Below are positions 8,222 through 16,724 of a DNA stretch of 64,000 nucleotides, piece after piece. The stretch lies in the NCBI RefSeq assembly GCF_000733935.1, contig NZ_JPON01000001.1, forward strand, positions 4,042,623-4,106,622. The letters run 5' to 3'. How positions within the stretch are numbered: the first letter of the stretch is position 1; each line of letters starts with the position of its first letter. A program made the translations under genes and the position numbers. The notes beneath the pieces are model-generated. The model saw only the letters and a list, made by a program, of their open reading frames with translations. It had not been told where the DNA came from and did not search any database. Source of the DNA: Methylomarinum vadi (GTDB lineage Bacteria > Pseudomonadota > Gammaproteobacteria > Methylococcales > Methylomonadaceae).

Positions 8222-9835
8222 TTAATGGTCTTGGCGGGCGGACGGTGAGCGCATGGACGGCTGGCTTCCTCTGTCCGGCCAAATCCGCTGTAACAATCGG
8301 TTAGCCAGGCTGCTGATGTAAAAACCGTTGTAAAAATGGACATAAGCGGCCTGCCAGACTCGGTTCGCGGCCGGCCCCGGAAACTGCACCTGTAACATCA
8401 GCACCCAAATGAAGCAGGCGAGGACCGTGGCCAGCAACAGCCAGCTGAATACGCCGCGGGCGGGCGCGACGGTCGCTATGGCATCGTTCAGCAAGTGCAT
8501 GAACAATATCTGCAGGCTGAAATAGGCGACACCGGCGCCGGCCGCCAGGCCGATGCCTCGCAATATTTGAGTCAGATCGGTGTCGGTTTCCAGCGCATTC
8601 CATAGCAGATAAGTCAGTGCTATTTGTAAAATCGCCCCGAGCACGATTATCCCGGGTTCTTCCGCCAGGCTAAGGCCAAAGCCCAGGGCACAAAAATAAG
8701 TCAACAAGGAAGCGGCGAAGAAGGCCAGTAGTAACTCTCCCGGATGTCGTCCCGCGCGTGGGGCCGGTGTCCAAGACGATTTGGCAATGTCGACGATACT
8801 GCCGCTTGAGAGAAAGGCATGGGCCTTATACAGTCCATGAGCGACGATATGCAGGATTGCCGAGGAAAAGGCACCGAGGCCGCACTGCAACATCATGAAA
8901 CCCATTTGTCCGATCGTGGAGAAGGCTAACGATTTTTTGATGTTGGTTTGGGTCAGCATCGCCAGTGCGCCGAACAGGGCGGTGACGGCGCCAATAACGG
9001 CGAGCAGGTTCAAAGCCGCCGGCGTCAGTACCATGACATGGCTCATTCTGACGATCAGGAAGCCGCCGGCATTGATGATGCCGGCATGCATCAATGCCGA
9101 CACGGGCGTCGGCGTTTCCATGACTTCGGGTAGCCAGCTATGGAACGGAAACTGGGCCGATTTCAGAGCGGCGCCGAGTACCAGGGCAAATCCCGCCCAG
9201 GTTAGATAAGTGCCGCTCTCGTCAGCATAAGGCCAGCGATAGGCATCGGCCGCAGCGAAAATTTCACTGAAATGGAGGCTGCCGAAAGCTTGGTAGATTG
9301 CGAACATGGCCGCAATCAGGCTGATGTCGCCGAGGCGGCTGATGACGAATTTTTTATGTGCCGCGATCCGCGCTGCGGGGCGTTCCGGATAAAACAGCAG
9401 CAAGCGGTGCAGACTCAGACTGGTCGCCATCCAGGCGAGGGTAAACTGAATCAGATTGCCGGAGACCACCAGGATCAGTACCGAACCGACGGTTATCCCC
9501 AGCCATTTCTGAAAATGTCCATGACCGGGGTCGCCATCCAGGTAATTGCGCGCATAACGAATCACGATCGTACCGATGGCGGCGACCAGCACAAGCATGG
9601 TAGCGGACAGAGAGTCGAAGTAGATATCCAGGCCGGCGATGTTTTGGTCGACTCTACCGGTGTATAGGTAGCCGCTGACGGCAAACAGGCTTGCCGTCAG
9701 CGCGGCAATGGCGGCGGTGCCACCGATCCTGTTCATCGTCTGAGGATGACGGTCCGCCCAATGATTGGAAATGAATAGCAGTGCCAGCATTAGGCTGGGT
9801 CCTAAGACGACTAAGAGTGCGATTAGAGTATGCAT
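8222..9835 (-). CDS. dabB: DabB-type proton-conducting membrane subunit (NuoL-like)
   Basis: A polytopic NADH-dehydrogenase-subunit-5-like (proton-translocating transporter) protein of 537 aa. Its partner dabA lies directly downstream, so the best reading is DabB of the energy-coupled inorganic carbon transporter, with ion flux driving CO2 hydration by DabA. Visible family features are the many hydrophobic helices, the FPFHSWLPEVMETPTPVSALMHAG-type core (HSWLPEVME and PVSALMHAG) and KSLAFSTIGQMGFM. The start is the ATG at 9835 behind GGGAGGAAGG; the 53-residue upstream extension is polar and rejected. DabB remains intact while DabA is broken, so the transporter is probably non-functional. Confidence 0.9.
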   Translation of the reverse strand: MHTLIALLVVLGPSLMLALLFISNHWADRHPQTMNRIGGTAAIAALTASLFAVSGYLYTGRVDQNIAGLDIYFDSLSATMLVLVAAIGTIVIRYARNYLDGDPGHGHFQKWLGITVGSVLILVVSGNLIQFTLAWMATSLSLHRLLLFYPERPAARIAAHKKFVISRLGDISLIAAMFAIYQAFGSLHFSEIFAAADAYRWPYADESGTYLTWAGFALVLGAALKSAQFPFHSWLPEVMETPTPVSALMHAGIINAGGFLIVRMSHVMVLTPAALNLLAVIGAVTALFGALAMLTQTNIKKSLAFSTIGQMGFMMLQCGLGAFSSAILHIVAHGLYKAHAFLSSGSIVDIAKSSWTPAPRAGRHPGELLLAFFAASLLTYFCALGFGLSLAEEPGIIVLGAILQIALTYLLWNALETDTDLTQILRGIGLAAGAGVAYFSLQILFMHLLNDAIATVAPARGVFSWLLLATVLACFIWVLMLQVQFPGPAANRVWQAAYVHFYNGFYISSLANRLLQRIWPDRGSQPSMRSPSARQDH

Positions 9836-10060
9836 GCGCCTTCCTCCCTTTGGGCTAACGTTAGCCAGGCTAGCAGTGGAATAAAGTGTCTGGTCTGCCC
9901 CAGTAGAACGAGTGCGGAGGCCCTGGAATGGGGGTAAAGTATTGAATAAGGCACGGAAATCTCCTTTATTAGCGAAAATTAATCTGGTCGCCATACTAGC
10001 AATCTGTTATTAATTCATCCAATATATAAAATTTAAATAATCGTTCTATTTTATTTATAT
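9836..10060. promoter_or_regulatory. Divergent dabB / lysR intergenic region
   Basis: 225 bp between divergent starts, becoming very AT-rich next to lysR. A spaced inverted repeat AAATAA-N10-TTATTT lies at 10035-10056 and a wider ATATAAA/TTTATAT pair at 10024-10060. These are plausible LysR-type binding elements by position only; no consensus is proven. Confidence 0.35.
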
Positions 10061-10966
10061 ATGGCCGCACTGAATTATCACCATCTGCGCTATTTCTGGA
10101 TGATCGCCAACGAAAACAATCTGACTCGGGCCGCTGAAAAACTGCATGTATCGCAATCGGCGTTGAGTATTCAACTACGCCAGCTCGAGGATTCTCTGGG
10201 ACAAAAACTGTTTGATCGGGAGGGAAAGCGTCTGCACTTGACCGAAGCGGGGCGAATTGCCCTGGATTATGCCAATGCCATTTTCAAGGCCGGGGATGAA
10301 CTGGTCAGCCTTATGCATGGCCGTCCGGCCAGTATGCGGCAACTGCTGCGTATCGGTGCGGTATCGACGTTGTCGCGTAATTTTCAGCTGGAACTGGTGC
10401 GCTCGCTGCTGCTTCGCAGCGATATCGAGTTGGTTTTGCACTCCGGCAGCCTGCGTGAATTGCTGGCGCAAATGCATACCCATACCCTCGATCTGGTCCT
10501 GTCCAACCGTCCGATACCGCGAGACGCCGAAAATAATTGGCATTGTCATTTGCTGGATGAACAGGCCGTCAGTCTGGTCGGCAAGCCGGTCGAAGGTGAG
10601 CCAATGTTGCGCTTTCCCGAGGACTTGGCAACGATACCGCTGTTGCTACCGAGCATGGAAAGTGAAATCCGCGCCGCGTTCGATTTCCTGCTGGAGCAGG
10701 CCGGGATCAGACCACAGGTGATTGCCGAAGTCGACGATATGGCCATGCTGCGGTTGCTGGCACGCGATTCCGGGCATCTGGCGCTGGTGCCGCCGGTTGT
10801 GGTTCAGGATGAGCTACGCCAGGGGATTTTGGTCGAAAAACATCGGATCTCCGCGATTCGTGAACGTTTCTATGCCATTACCCCGAACCGCCGTTTTCCC
10901 AATGCCATGGTGCGGGAGTTATTGAAGGTGAGTAGTCGGGATAAGATCGGCAATGCTAGCGGATAA
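10061..10966 (+). CDS. LysR-family transcriptional regulator
   Basis: A 301-aa LysR-type regulator. The winged HTH occupies residues 1-65 (NLTRAAEKLHVSQSALSIQLRQLE), followed by a linker helix and a periplasmic-binding-protein-like co-inducer domain. The opening YHHLRYFWMIA is of the NhaR-like branch of LysR proteins. It is divergent from dabB across a 225-bp AT-rich gap, so it most likely controls the dabBA-cysDN operon in response to carbon or ion status; that target is inference. The ATG at 10061 lacks an obvious Shine-Dalgarno, suggesting weak or leaderless translation. Confidence 0.88.
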   Translation: MAALNYHHLRYFWMIANENNLTRAAEKLHVSQSALSIQLRQLEDSLGQKLFDREGKRLHLTEAGRIALDYANAIFKAGDELVSLMHGRPASMRQLLRIGAVSTLSRNFQLELVRSLLLRSDIELVLHSGSLRELLAQMHTHTLDLVLSNRPIPRDAENNWHCHLLDEQAVSLVGKPVEGEPMLRFPEDLATIPLLLPSMESEIRAAFDFLLEQAGIRPQVIAEVDDMAMLRLLARDSGHLALVPPVVVQDELRQGILVEKHRISAIRERFYAITPNRRFPNAMVRELLKVSSRDKIGNASG

Positions 10967-11183
10967 AGCTTAGTCTTCCCTATTTTATACGAACCGCAGC
11001 TCGCCTGAAGCAATGGCTATTTCCTCGGAGGTTTTGAAGATTGTTGGTAGCAGGGCGGAGTTTTGCTTCATGCAGATTGTGCATTCCCACTGATGCAGGC
11101 AATTTTGATCTCAGTTTTGCCATCATTTGGTTAAATGAGGTGCAATACATGTGCGAAGAAGATGAATTGTGTTTTTTTGCCTG

Positions 11184-11678
11184 TCAACGATAATCAATAT
11201 CGACCACATAATAGCGCGTTTCCCGCAGTTCATTGCGGATAACGACTTCGTCGTCCAGCGTTTTTTTCAACAGGGCGCGCGCTAACGGCGAATCGAGGCT
11301 GATATAGCCTTTGCCGGAGTCGATTTCATCGGGGCCGACGATGCGGTAGGTCACTTCCGAACCGTCGGTTTTTTCCAAGGTTACCCAGGCGCCGAAAAAA
11401 ATCTGCTCGCGGTTGGCCGGCAGTTCGGAAACGATGGTCAAAGATGGCAGGCGTTTTTGCAGATAGCGGATGCGCCGGTCGATTTCGCGCAGTTCTTTTT
11501 TTCGGTAGATGTATTCGGCGTTCTCGGAGCGGTCGCCTTCGGCCGCGGCGGCCGAAAGGGCGGCGGTGACGTCCTTGCGTCTTTCCCAAAGCTGTTTTAA
11601 TTCATTTTCCAGGGCTCGATAGCCTTCCTGGGTGATATAAGGAGATGATTTGGGTCGAGGTGGTCGCCAACGGGACAT
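11184..11678 (-). CDS. greB: Transcription elongation factor GreB
   Basis: GreB stimulates the transcript-cleavage activity of backtracked RNA polymerase. The 164-aa protein has an N-terminal antiparallel coiled coil (residues ~15-80) with the acidic tip DRSENAEYIYRKKELREIDRRI, then the globular FKBP-like domain with GPDEIDSGKGYISLDSPLARALL. The NAEYIYRKK sequence at the tip separates GreB from GreA. It is a single gene with a ~217-bp gap on the lysR side that shows no feature I can name. Confidence 0.95.
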   Translation of the reverse strand: MSRWRPPRPKSSPYITQEGYRALENELKQLWERRKDVTAALSAAAAEGDRSENAEYIYRKKELREIDRRIRYLQKRLPSLTIVSELPANREQIFFGAWVTLEKTDGSEVTYRIVGPDEIDSGKGYISLDSPLARALLKKTLDDEVVIRNELRETRYYVVDIDYR

Positions 11679-11739
11679 GTAATTTATTTGTAAAACAGGT
11701 ATGATAGAAAGTTTTTAGTTAAGCATTAAGGTTGTTGCC

Positions 11740-12216
11740 ATGCAGATTACAGATAACACGGCCGTGTCTATCCATTATACATTAACCAATTCGGTCGGCG
11801 AGACACTGGACAGTTCCGTGGGCTCTGAGCCATTGGTTTATTTACACGGGGCGGGCAATATCATCTCCGGTTTGGAGGATGCATTGACTGGCAAGACGCC
11901 TGGAGACAAATTCAATGTCACGGTCGAGCCGGAAGATGCTTACGGCGAAAAACGCGCCGAGATGATTCAAGTAGTCCCCAAAAGCATGTTCGGCGATATG
12001 CCGGTGGAAGAGGGAATGCAGTTCCAAGCAGAAGTCAGCCACGGTCCCGGCATCATTACCGTCATTCATATCGATGGCGAGGAAGTGACGATCGACGGGA
12101 ATCATCCGTTGGCGGGCGAGGCCCTGACCTTCGACGTTGAAGTAATGGATGTCCGGGAAGCGAGCGAGGACGAGATTGCCCACGGCCATATTCACGGCGA
12201 AGGCGGCCATCATTGA
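11740..12216 (+). CDS. SlyD-like FKBP-type peptidyl-prolyl isomerase
   Basis: A 158-aa cytoplasmic FKBP-type prolyl isomerase/chaperone. The FKBP fold is split by an IF (insert-in-flap) domain: the N-terminal half contains VSIHYTLTNSVGETLDSS and YLHGAGNIISGLEDAL, the insert begins near EDAYGEKR, and the fold closes with the segment GEALTFDVEVMDVREA. The tail ends with spaced histidines (GHIHGEGGHH), a short version of the metal-binding tail of SlyD. It overlaps the convergent fetB-like gene by 7 bases, so the two share a transcript end. Confidence 0.93.
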   Translation: MQITDNTAVSIHYTLTNSVGETLDSSVGSEPLVYLHGAGNIISGLEDALTGKTPGDKFNVTVEPEDAYGEKRAEMIQVVPKSMFGDMPVEEGMQFQAEVSHGPGIITVIHIDGEEVTIDGNHPLAGEALTFDVEVMDVREASEDEIAHGHIHGEGGHH

Positions 12217-12920
12217 TGGCTGTAGTCTTTTCTTAACAGGGACAAAAAACAAGTCGCCGTCAGCCCCGATGAAGCGAAGATCATGGCCATGACCATGATC
12301 TGGTATCTGGCGGCGATAAAAGGTGAAACGCCGGACAGAATCTGTCCGGTCATCATGCCCGGCAAAGAAACCAGGCCGACGGCCAGCAGACCGTTGATGG
12401 TCGGTATCATGGCCGTATGGAAAGCGTGATTTCGCGCTTCGACGTAGGCCGCACCATTTGCCATCTCCGCCTGAAAACGATCCGCCGCCAGACTGAGGCT
12501 GTTCATGCAACTGGCGAAAATCATGCCGGCCAATGGAATGACATAGCGGGCCTGATACCAAGGTTGTAATTCCAGCACCGTTAGGATGATGATTCCTAAG
12601 GTCGCTCCTCCTCCCGCCAGCACCGCGATGATGGCTTTCAATAACAATTTTCTCCGCTTCGACTTGATCGAGCCGAGTCCGATCCAGCAGGAAAAAAGAA
12701 TCATCACCGCCAATATCGACAAGGTCACGGCAGGCGAATCGGACTTGAAGATATAATTCAACAAATAACCGATCAACAGCAATTGGGTAAGCATTCTGGC
12801 CAGGGCATAACTGGCATGGCCAAGGCCTTGCTGCCATTTAAACAGAATGACGAGCACAACCAATACCGGAACAAAGGTCAGCGCCAGATTCTGTAAGGGG
12901 ATGGTTTGGATATTATTCAT
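12210..12920 (-). CDS. FetB-like ABC transporter permease (UPF0014)
   Basis: A 236-aa inner-membrane protein with about seven hydrophobic helices, matching the UPF0014/YbbM family whose E. coli member FetB forms an iron exporter with the ATPase FetA. The conserved cytoplasmic segment MNSLSLAADRF and the LSLPGMMTGQILSG region are visible. No FetA-type ATPase gene adjoins it; the neighbours are slyD-like (convergent) and a TraB protein (divergent), so a partner must be elsewhere if it is an ABC exporter. Confidence 0.85.
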   Translation of the reverse strand: MNNIQTIPLQNLALTFVPVLVVLVILFKWQQGLGHASYALARMLTQLLLIGYLLNYIFKSDSPAVTLSILAVMILFSCWIGLGSIKSKRRKLLLKAIIAVLAGGGATLGIIILTVLELQPWYQARYVIPLAGMIFASCMNSLSLAADRFQAEMANGAAYVEARNHAFHTAMIPTINGLLAVGLVSLPGMMTGQILSGVSPFIAARYQIMVMAMIFASSGLTATCFLSLLRKDYSHQ

Positions 12921-12942
12921 ATAGATTTACGGGGGGACGATA

Positions 12943-13800
12943 ATGATGCGTGGGTTTATTTTACTATGGTTGCTGTTGCCGCTACAGTGCGCCGCGGAAT
13001 CAGCCGTGTGGAAGGTCAGCAAGGGGCAATCCGAGCTGTATATTGGCGGGACCATTCATGTTTTGAGCAGACAGGATTATCCGCTGCCGCGAGAGTTTGA
13101 ACAGGCTTACCGCCAGGCCGAAATATTGGTGTTGGAAACCGATTTGGCGGCGATGGCGAATCCGGAAACGCAGCAACAATTGCTGGGCAAAGTGATGTAC
13201 CGGAACGAACGCTCATTGAGGGACGATTTGTCGGCAGAGACTTATCGAAAACTGGTTGCCTATGTCGCCAAGACGACGTTATCGCTGGAAATTTTGCAAC
13301 AGTTCAAACCGCCGATGGCGGCAATGACGTTGACGATGGCCGAGTTACAGCGTTTGGGGATGGCCGATGCAGGCGTCGATAATTATTTTAATGACAGGGC
13401 ATTGCGCGAGGGCAAGCGCTTGGGGCAATTGGAAACGGTCGAACAACAGATAGACTTGATTGCCAACATGGGCAAGGGACAAGAGGATGAAATGATCTTG
13501 AGTACCATCGAGGAACTAGAGCAATTGCCGGCGTTGATGGGAGACATGAAGGCGGCCTGGCGTTCAGGCGACATGCGGCGACTGGAGCGTATCGGCATCG
13601 CACCGATGCGGGATGAATTTCCGGAACTGTATCGATCATTATTGGTTTTCCGCAATAATGATTGGTTGCCGAAAATCGAAGCAATGCTGGCGACGCCGCA
13701 AGTTGAATTTGTCCTGGTCGGCGCGTTGCATCTTGCCGCCAGGGAAGGGGTGATTCAACAATTACTGGAGCGCGGCTATCGGGTCGAGCAGTTGGAATAA
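12943..13800 (+). CDS. TraB/GumN family exported protein
   Basis: A 285-aa protein with an N-terminal signal peptide (MRGFILLWLLLPLQCAAES). The two signatures of the TraB/GumN (TIKI-like) fold are present: GGTIHVL near residue 35 and GALHLAA near residue 265. Related proteins are proposed metal-dependent hydrolases, but bacterial members have no settled substrate. The start is the first of two adjacent ATGs behind a GGGGGGA sequence. It is divergent from the fetB-like gene with only ~22 bp between starts, so the two promoters must overlap the coding edges. Confidence 0.85.
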   Translation: MMRGFILLWLLLPLQCAAESAVWKVSKGQSELYIGGTIHVLSRQDYPLPREFEQAYRQAEILVLETDLAAMANPETQQQLLGKVMYRNERSLRDDLSAETYRKLVAYVAKTTLSLEILQQFKPPMAAMTLTMAELQRLGMADAGVDNYFNDRALREGKRLGQLETVEQQIDLIANMGKGQEDEMILSTIEELEQLPALMGDMKAAWRSGDMRRLERIGIAPMRDEFPELYRSLLVFRNNDWLPKIEAMLATPQVEFVLVGALHLAAREGVIQQLLERGYRVEQLE

Positions 13801-13839
13801 TGTATTGTGTCGATACTTAATTGATTAATAAGGAATTTT

Positions 13840-13880
13840 TTGATCTGGGTCAAAAATAATAACCTTACTTTTTGTACTAT
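13840..13880 (+). promoter_or_regulatory. FNR/Anr-type class II promoter
   Basis: TTGATCTGGGTCAA at 13840-13853 matches the FNR-family half-sites TTGAT-N4-ATCAA with one mismatch. A -10-like TACTAT lies at 13875-13880. A start near 13887 would put the box centre at about -41, the standard class II position. It precedes the 55-aa membrane protein gene. Confidence 0.6.
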
Positions 13881-13937
13881 ATCTAGCGTTGAAGTCAATT
13901 CAGCATTTTTCTTACATAACTACAAAAGGTAATAACA

Positions 13938-14105
13938 ATGAGTGAAGTACAAGAAAAAGATAATTTTTGGCTTTATATCATTATCGGCGTTGTCTTCTTT
14001 GCGGGCGCGATTTTCATGGTCAAAAATTCAGAAAGCGCGAAATACGATCGAGCCGCTGAATTGATTGCTGAAGACTCCAGTAATTCAGCATATCGAAATA
14101 AGTAA
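13938..14105 (+). CDS. Small single-span membrane protein, 55 aa, unrecognised
   Basis: A short gene starting at the ATG at 13938 (AAAAGGT 8 bases upstream) and ending TAA. The protein has a charged N-terminus (MSEVQEKDNF), one transmembrane helix (residues ~11-28, LYIIIGVVFFAGAIFMV) and a polar, mildly acidic C-terminal tail. I do not recognise a family. Support for expression comes from a well-spaced FNR-type promoter upstream and a hairpin terminator downstream, making it a stand-alone transcription unit likely induced at low oxygen. Confidence 0.7.
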   Translation: MSEVQEKDNFWLYIIIGVVFFAGAIFMVKNSESAKYDRAAELIAEDSSNSAYRNK

Positions 14106-14190
14106 TCAGTTGTCCTGTTTGTTATGACAACCGATTCGGTACAAGGAAGTACCGGCATTTTCTCTCCCCAATGGCGAGTGAGAATGGATT

Positions 14191-14211
14191 AAATGCCCCG
14201 AAAGGGCATTT
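14191..14211 (+). terminator. Terminator after the small membrane protein gene
   Basis: An 8-bp stem AAATGCCC/GGGCATTT with loop CGAAA. The stem itself ends in T bases but the T run is short, so termination is moderate. Confidence 0.55.
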
Positions 14212-14242
14212 GTAAACACACTAGTTCTACCTATCTCCTCTT

Positions 14243-14279
14243 GACAGGCTGCACCTTGCTTCTTCCGGTGCAGCCTGTC
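14243..14279. repeat. 13-bp perfect stem hairpin
   Basis: GACAGGCTGCACC and its exact complement GGTGCAGCCTGTC flank an 11-nt pyrimidine-rich loop (14256-14266). It lies 9 bases past the stop of the methylthioinosine phosphorylase gene on the minus strand. It probably ends or stabilises that operon's transcript; it lacks a T tract in either direction. Confidence 0.6.
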
Positions 14280-14288
14280 CTCTCGGGA

Positions 14289-15023
14289 CTATCCCGCAAT
14301 CAGTTTTTTCAATAAATTCATGGTATCCGCCATGCCTTTTTGCAAATGGCGCTCGATTTCGGCCATGGTGATTTCGCCTTCCGTTTTGCCGGCCGCCCAA
14401 TTGGCGACTACTGCCAACGCCGCGTAATCGATATTCAGCTCCCGCGCCAACGCCGCTTCCGGCATGCCGGTCATGCCGACCACATCGCAACCGTCCCGTT
14501 CCAACCGTATGATTTCGGCGCCCGTTTCCAATCGGGGGCCTTGTGTGCAGCCGTAGGTCCCATAATTGATCACTTCGATGCCGGCATTGTCGGCGGCTGC
14601 CAACAGTCGTTGCCGCAACGCCGGCGTATACGGTTGGGTAAAGTCGATATGGGTGACTTCTTCCAGGTCGTCGGCAAAAAAAGTGTGTTCCCGTCCGTAG
14701 CTATAGTCGATCAATTGGTCGGGCACGGCAATGCGGGAAGGTGCCATTTCATCGCTAATGCCGCCGACGGCCGCGACCGCCACGATCTGGGTGATTCCCA
14801 ATGCTTGCAAACCCCAGATGTTAGCACGGTAATTGATTTTATGCGGTGGAATCCTATGAGGATTGCCATGGCGTGCCAGAAAGACGACCGACTTACCGTT
14901 CAGTTCGCCGTGGATAAAGTCGGCCGAGGCTTGCCCGTAAGGCGTGTCGATTTGTTGCCGGCCGGTGATATGGAGTTCGCTGATTTGAGTCAACCCGGTA
15001 CCGCCGATGATTGCCAGTGTCAT
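14289..15023 (-). CDS. S-methyl-5'-thioinosine phosphorylase
   Basis: A 244-aa purine nucleoside phosphorylase of the MTAP family. Visible motifs are IIGGTGLTQ (phosphate loop), FLARHGNPHRIPPHKINYRAN, VAAVGGISDEMAP, and GPRLETGAEI with VGMTGMPEAALARE of the substrate pocket. The early TGL and the M-T-G-M-P-E segment fit the bacterial methylthioinosine-type enzyme of pseudomonads rather than human-like MTAP, but specificity cannot be fixed from sequence. It would recycle the methylthioadenosine produced in polyamine synthesis. It overlaps hpt by 4 bases, so the released hypoxanthine could be salvaged by the next enzyme. Confidence 0.88.
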   Translation of the reverse strand: MTLAIIGGTGLTQISELHITGRQQIDTPYGQASADFIHGELNGKSVVFLARHGNPHRIPPHKINYRANIWGLQALGITQIVAVAAVGGISDEMAPSRIAVPDQLIDYSYGREHTFFADDLEEVTHIDFTQPYTPALRQRLLAAADNAGIEVINYGTYGCTQGPRLETGAEIIRLERDGCDVVGMTGMPEAALARELNIDYAALAVVANWAAGKTEGEITMAEIERHLQKGMADTMNLLKKLIAG

Positions 15024-15565
15024 GATGTTTCCTTGCAGGCAAATATACCTGCCGCGTTTCTGAGATAACCTTTGTAATCCATGCCATAGCCGAATAAGTA
15101 ACGGTCTTCTACTTCCAGGCCGACGAAATCGGCGGTTACCGGTTTGGGGCGGTTTAGTTTCTTGTCGACCAGGACGGCGCTATAGACCGATGGGGCGCCT
15201 TGTTCCTGGCAAAATTGGATCAAGGCGTCGAGGGTGTAACCTTCATCGAGGATGTCGTCGACGATCAAGACGGTTCGTCCCTGCAAGGGAGTGACCGGCT
15301 TCAGCAACCATTTGATGTCGCCGCCGCTGGTAGCATTGCGGTAGCGGCTGGCGTTAACGGCATCGACGGTCAACGGGAAGTTAAGCCGGGTCAATAATTT
15401 GCCGGTGGTGACGATGCCGCCGTTCATCGCGCATAGCAATACCGGATTGCGGTCACCTAAAAACTGGTTGATCTGATCCGCCATTTTGTCGATTGCATGT
15501 TCCACCTCTTGCTCGCTGTGCAGCATTTCGGCGGTTTGTTGTACCTGTTTGATTTCGTTAAGCAT
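15020..15565 (-). CDS. hpt: Hypoxanthine-guanine phosphoribosyltransferase
   Basis: A 181-aa type I phosphoribosyltransferase. The PRPP-binding motif VLIVDDILDEGYTL is exact and the PPi loop is near LLCAMNGG. It converts hypoxanthine or guanine to IMP or GMP in the cytoplasm. It overlaps nagZ by 8 bases at its start and the methylthioinosine phosphorylase by 4 at its end, forming a nagZ-hpt-MTIP operon. The combination gives a direct route from methylthioinosine to IMP. Confidence 0.92.
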   Translation of the reverse strand: MLNEIKQVQQTAEMLHSEQEVEHAIDKMADQINQFLGDRNPVLLCAMNGGIVTTGKLLTRLNFPLTVDAVNASRYRNATSGGDIKWLLKPVTPLQGRTVLIVDDILDEGYTLDALIQFCQEQGAPSVYSAVLVDKKLNRPKPVTADFVGLEVEDRYLFGYGMDYKGYLRNAAGIFACKETS

Positions 15566-16577
15566 GAGTCTGGTAAAAGTCAGTAATTTGTTCGGAAACC
15601 CGCCGCCATTGCTCCGAGGCCAGCAGTTGTTCGCGGTTCATCAGCGGCTTGCCGCGCATCGCATTCAGCCGGGTATTTCGTTGGGCATCGTTTTTGATCG
15701 GAACGCTTTCCAATACCTGTTCGGCCGCCTGCGGATTATTGCATACCAGCAGCATGTCGCAGCCGGCTTGTTGCGCCAAACGGGCGCGTTCGGGGAAGTC
15801 TCCGACACTGGCGGCACCCGCCATACTCAGGTCGTCACTGAACACAGCACCATTGAATTTTAATTCATCGCGCAAGATTTGTTGTACCCAAATGGGGGAA
15901 AAGCCGGCCGGCAGTTCGTCGACGGCTGGGTAGACCACATGGGCCGGCATCACCGCTTCCAGACCATCGGCGATCAATTGTTTAAATGGCTGCAAGTCAT
16001 TGTTGCGGATGTCGTCCAGGTTGCGTTGGTCGATTGGTAATGTCAGATGCGAATCCAGTGCGACGGCACCATGGCCGGGGAAATGCTTGCCGGTCGCCGC
16101 CATGCCGGCTCTGCGCATGCCGTTACGGAAATTGCCGGCATAACGGCTAGCCAGTCGCCAGTCCCTGGAAAAGGAACGGTCACCGATGATGTCACTGATG
16201 CCGCAGTCGACATCGAGCACCGGCGCAAAACTGAAATCGACACCGACCGCGAGGAGTTCCATGGCCATCAACCAGCCGGCCATTTCGGCCAGTTCCGGTT
16301 GGAGTTGGTAATGCATAGCGGCCGGCAGGCGGGTGAAGCCCTCTTGAAAACGTTGCACGCGGCCGCCTTCCTGATCGACGGCTATTAAAATATCCCCCGG
16401 CCGGCTGCGGCGTATATCCGCGATTAATTCGTTGATTTGGGATGGGTTTTCGTAGTTGCGCGAGAACAGGATAATCGCGCCGGTATTGGGGTGGCGGATT
16501 TTTTCCCGATCGTATTCGCTGAGCGATTGTCCTTCGATATCGATCATGATCGGGCCGACGGCTAGTGGTTGAGTCAT
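15558..16577 (-). CDS. nagZ: Beta-N-acetylglucosaminidase of cell-wall recycling
   Basis: A GH3 family cytoplasmic hydrolase of 339 aa that removes GlcNAc from anhydro-muropeptides. The family signature KHFPGHGAVALDSHLTLP, with the catalytic His-Asp pair in the loop, and the nucleophile Asp in FSDDLSMAGA are visible. DQEGGRVQRF near residue 68 binds the sugar. The same window encodes MurU and AmgK, which use muramic acid released later in recycling, so much of this pathway is present. Confidence 0.94.
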   Translation of the reverse strand: MTQPLAVGPIMIDIEGQSLSEYDREKIRHPNTGAIILFSRNYENPSQINELIADIRRSRPGDILIAVDQEGGRVQRFQEGFTRLPAAMHYQLQPELAEMAGWLMAMELLAVGVDFSFAPVLDVDCGISDIIGDRSFSRDWRLASRYAGNFRNGMRRAGMAATGKHFPGHGAVALDSHLTLPIDQRNLDDIRNNDLQPFKQLIADGLEAVMPAHVVYPAVDELPAGFSPIWVQQILRDELKFNGAVFSDDLSMAGAASVGDFPERARLAQQAGCDMLLVCNNPQAAEQVLESVPIKNDAQRNTRLNAMRGKPLMNREQLLASEQWRRVSEQITDFYQTHA

Positions 16578-16724
16578 GGTGGTAAACGAAAAAAATTGGA
16601 ATATACTGGTTATCGTTTCCGAAAAATTTTAACAAAGGTTAATTCGGCTTGAGCCTTGGCTTACCGGCTGGAATTGCTTATCCCGGGTTTGAAAACCAGC
16701 CCGGACATTATATGAGGAAAAACC

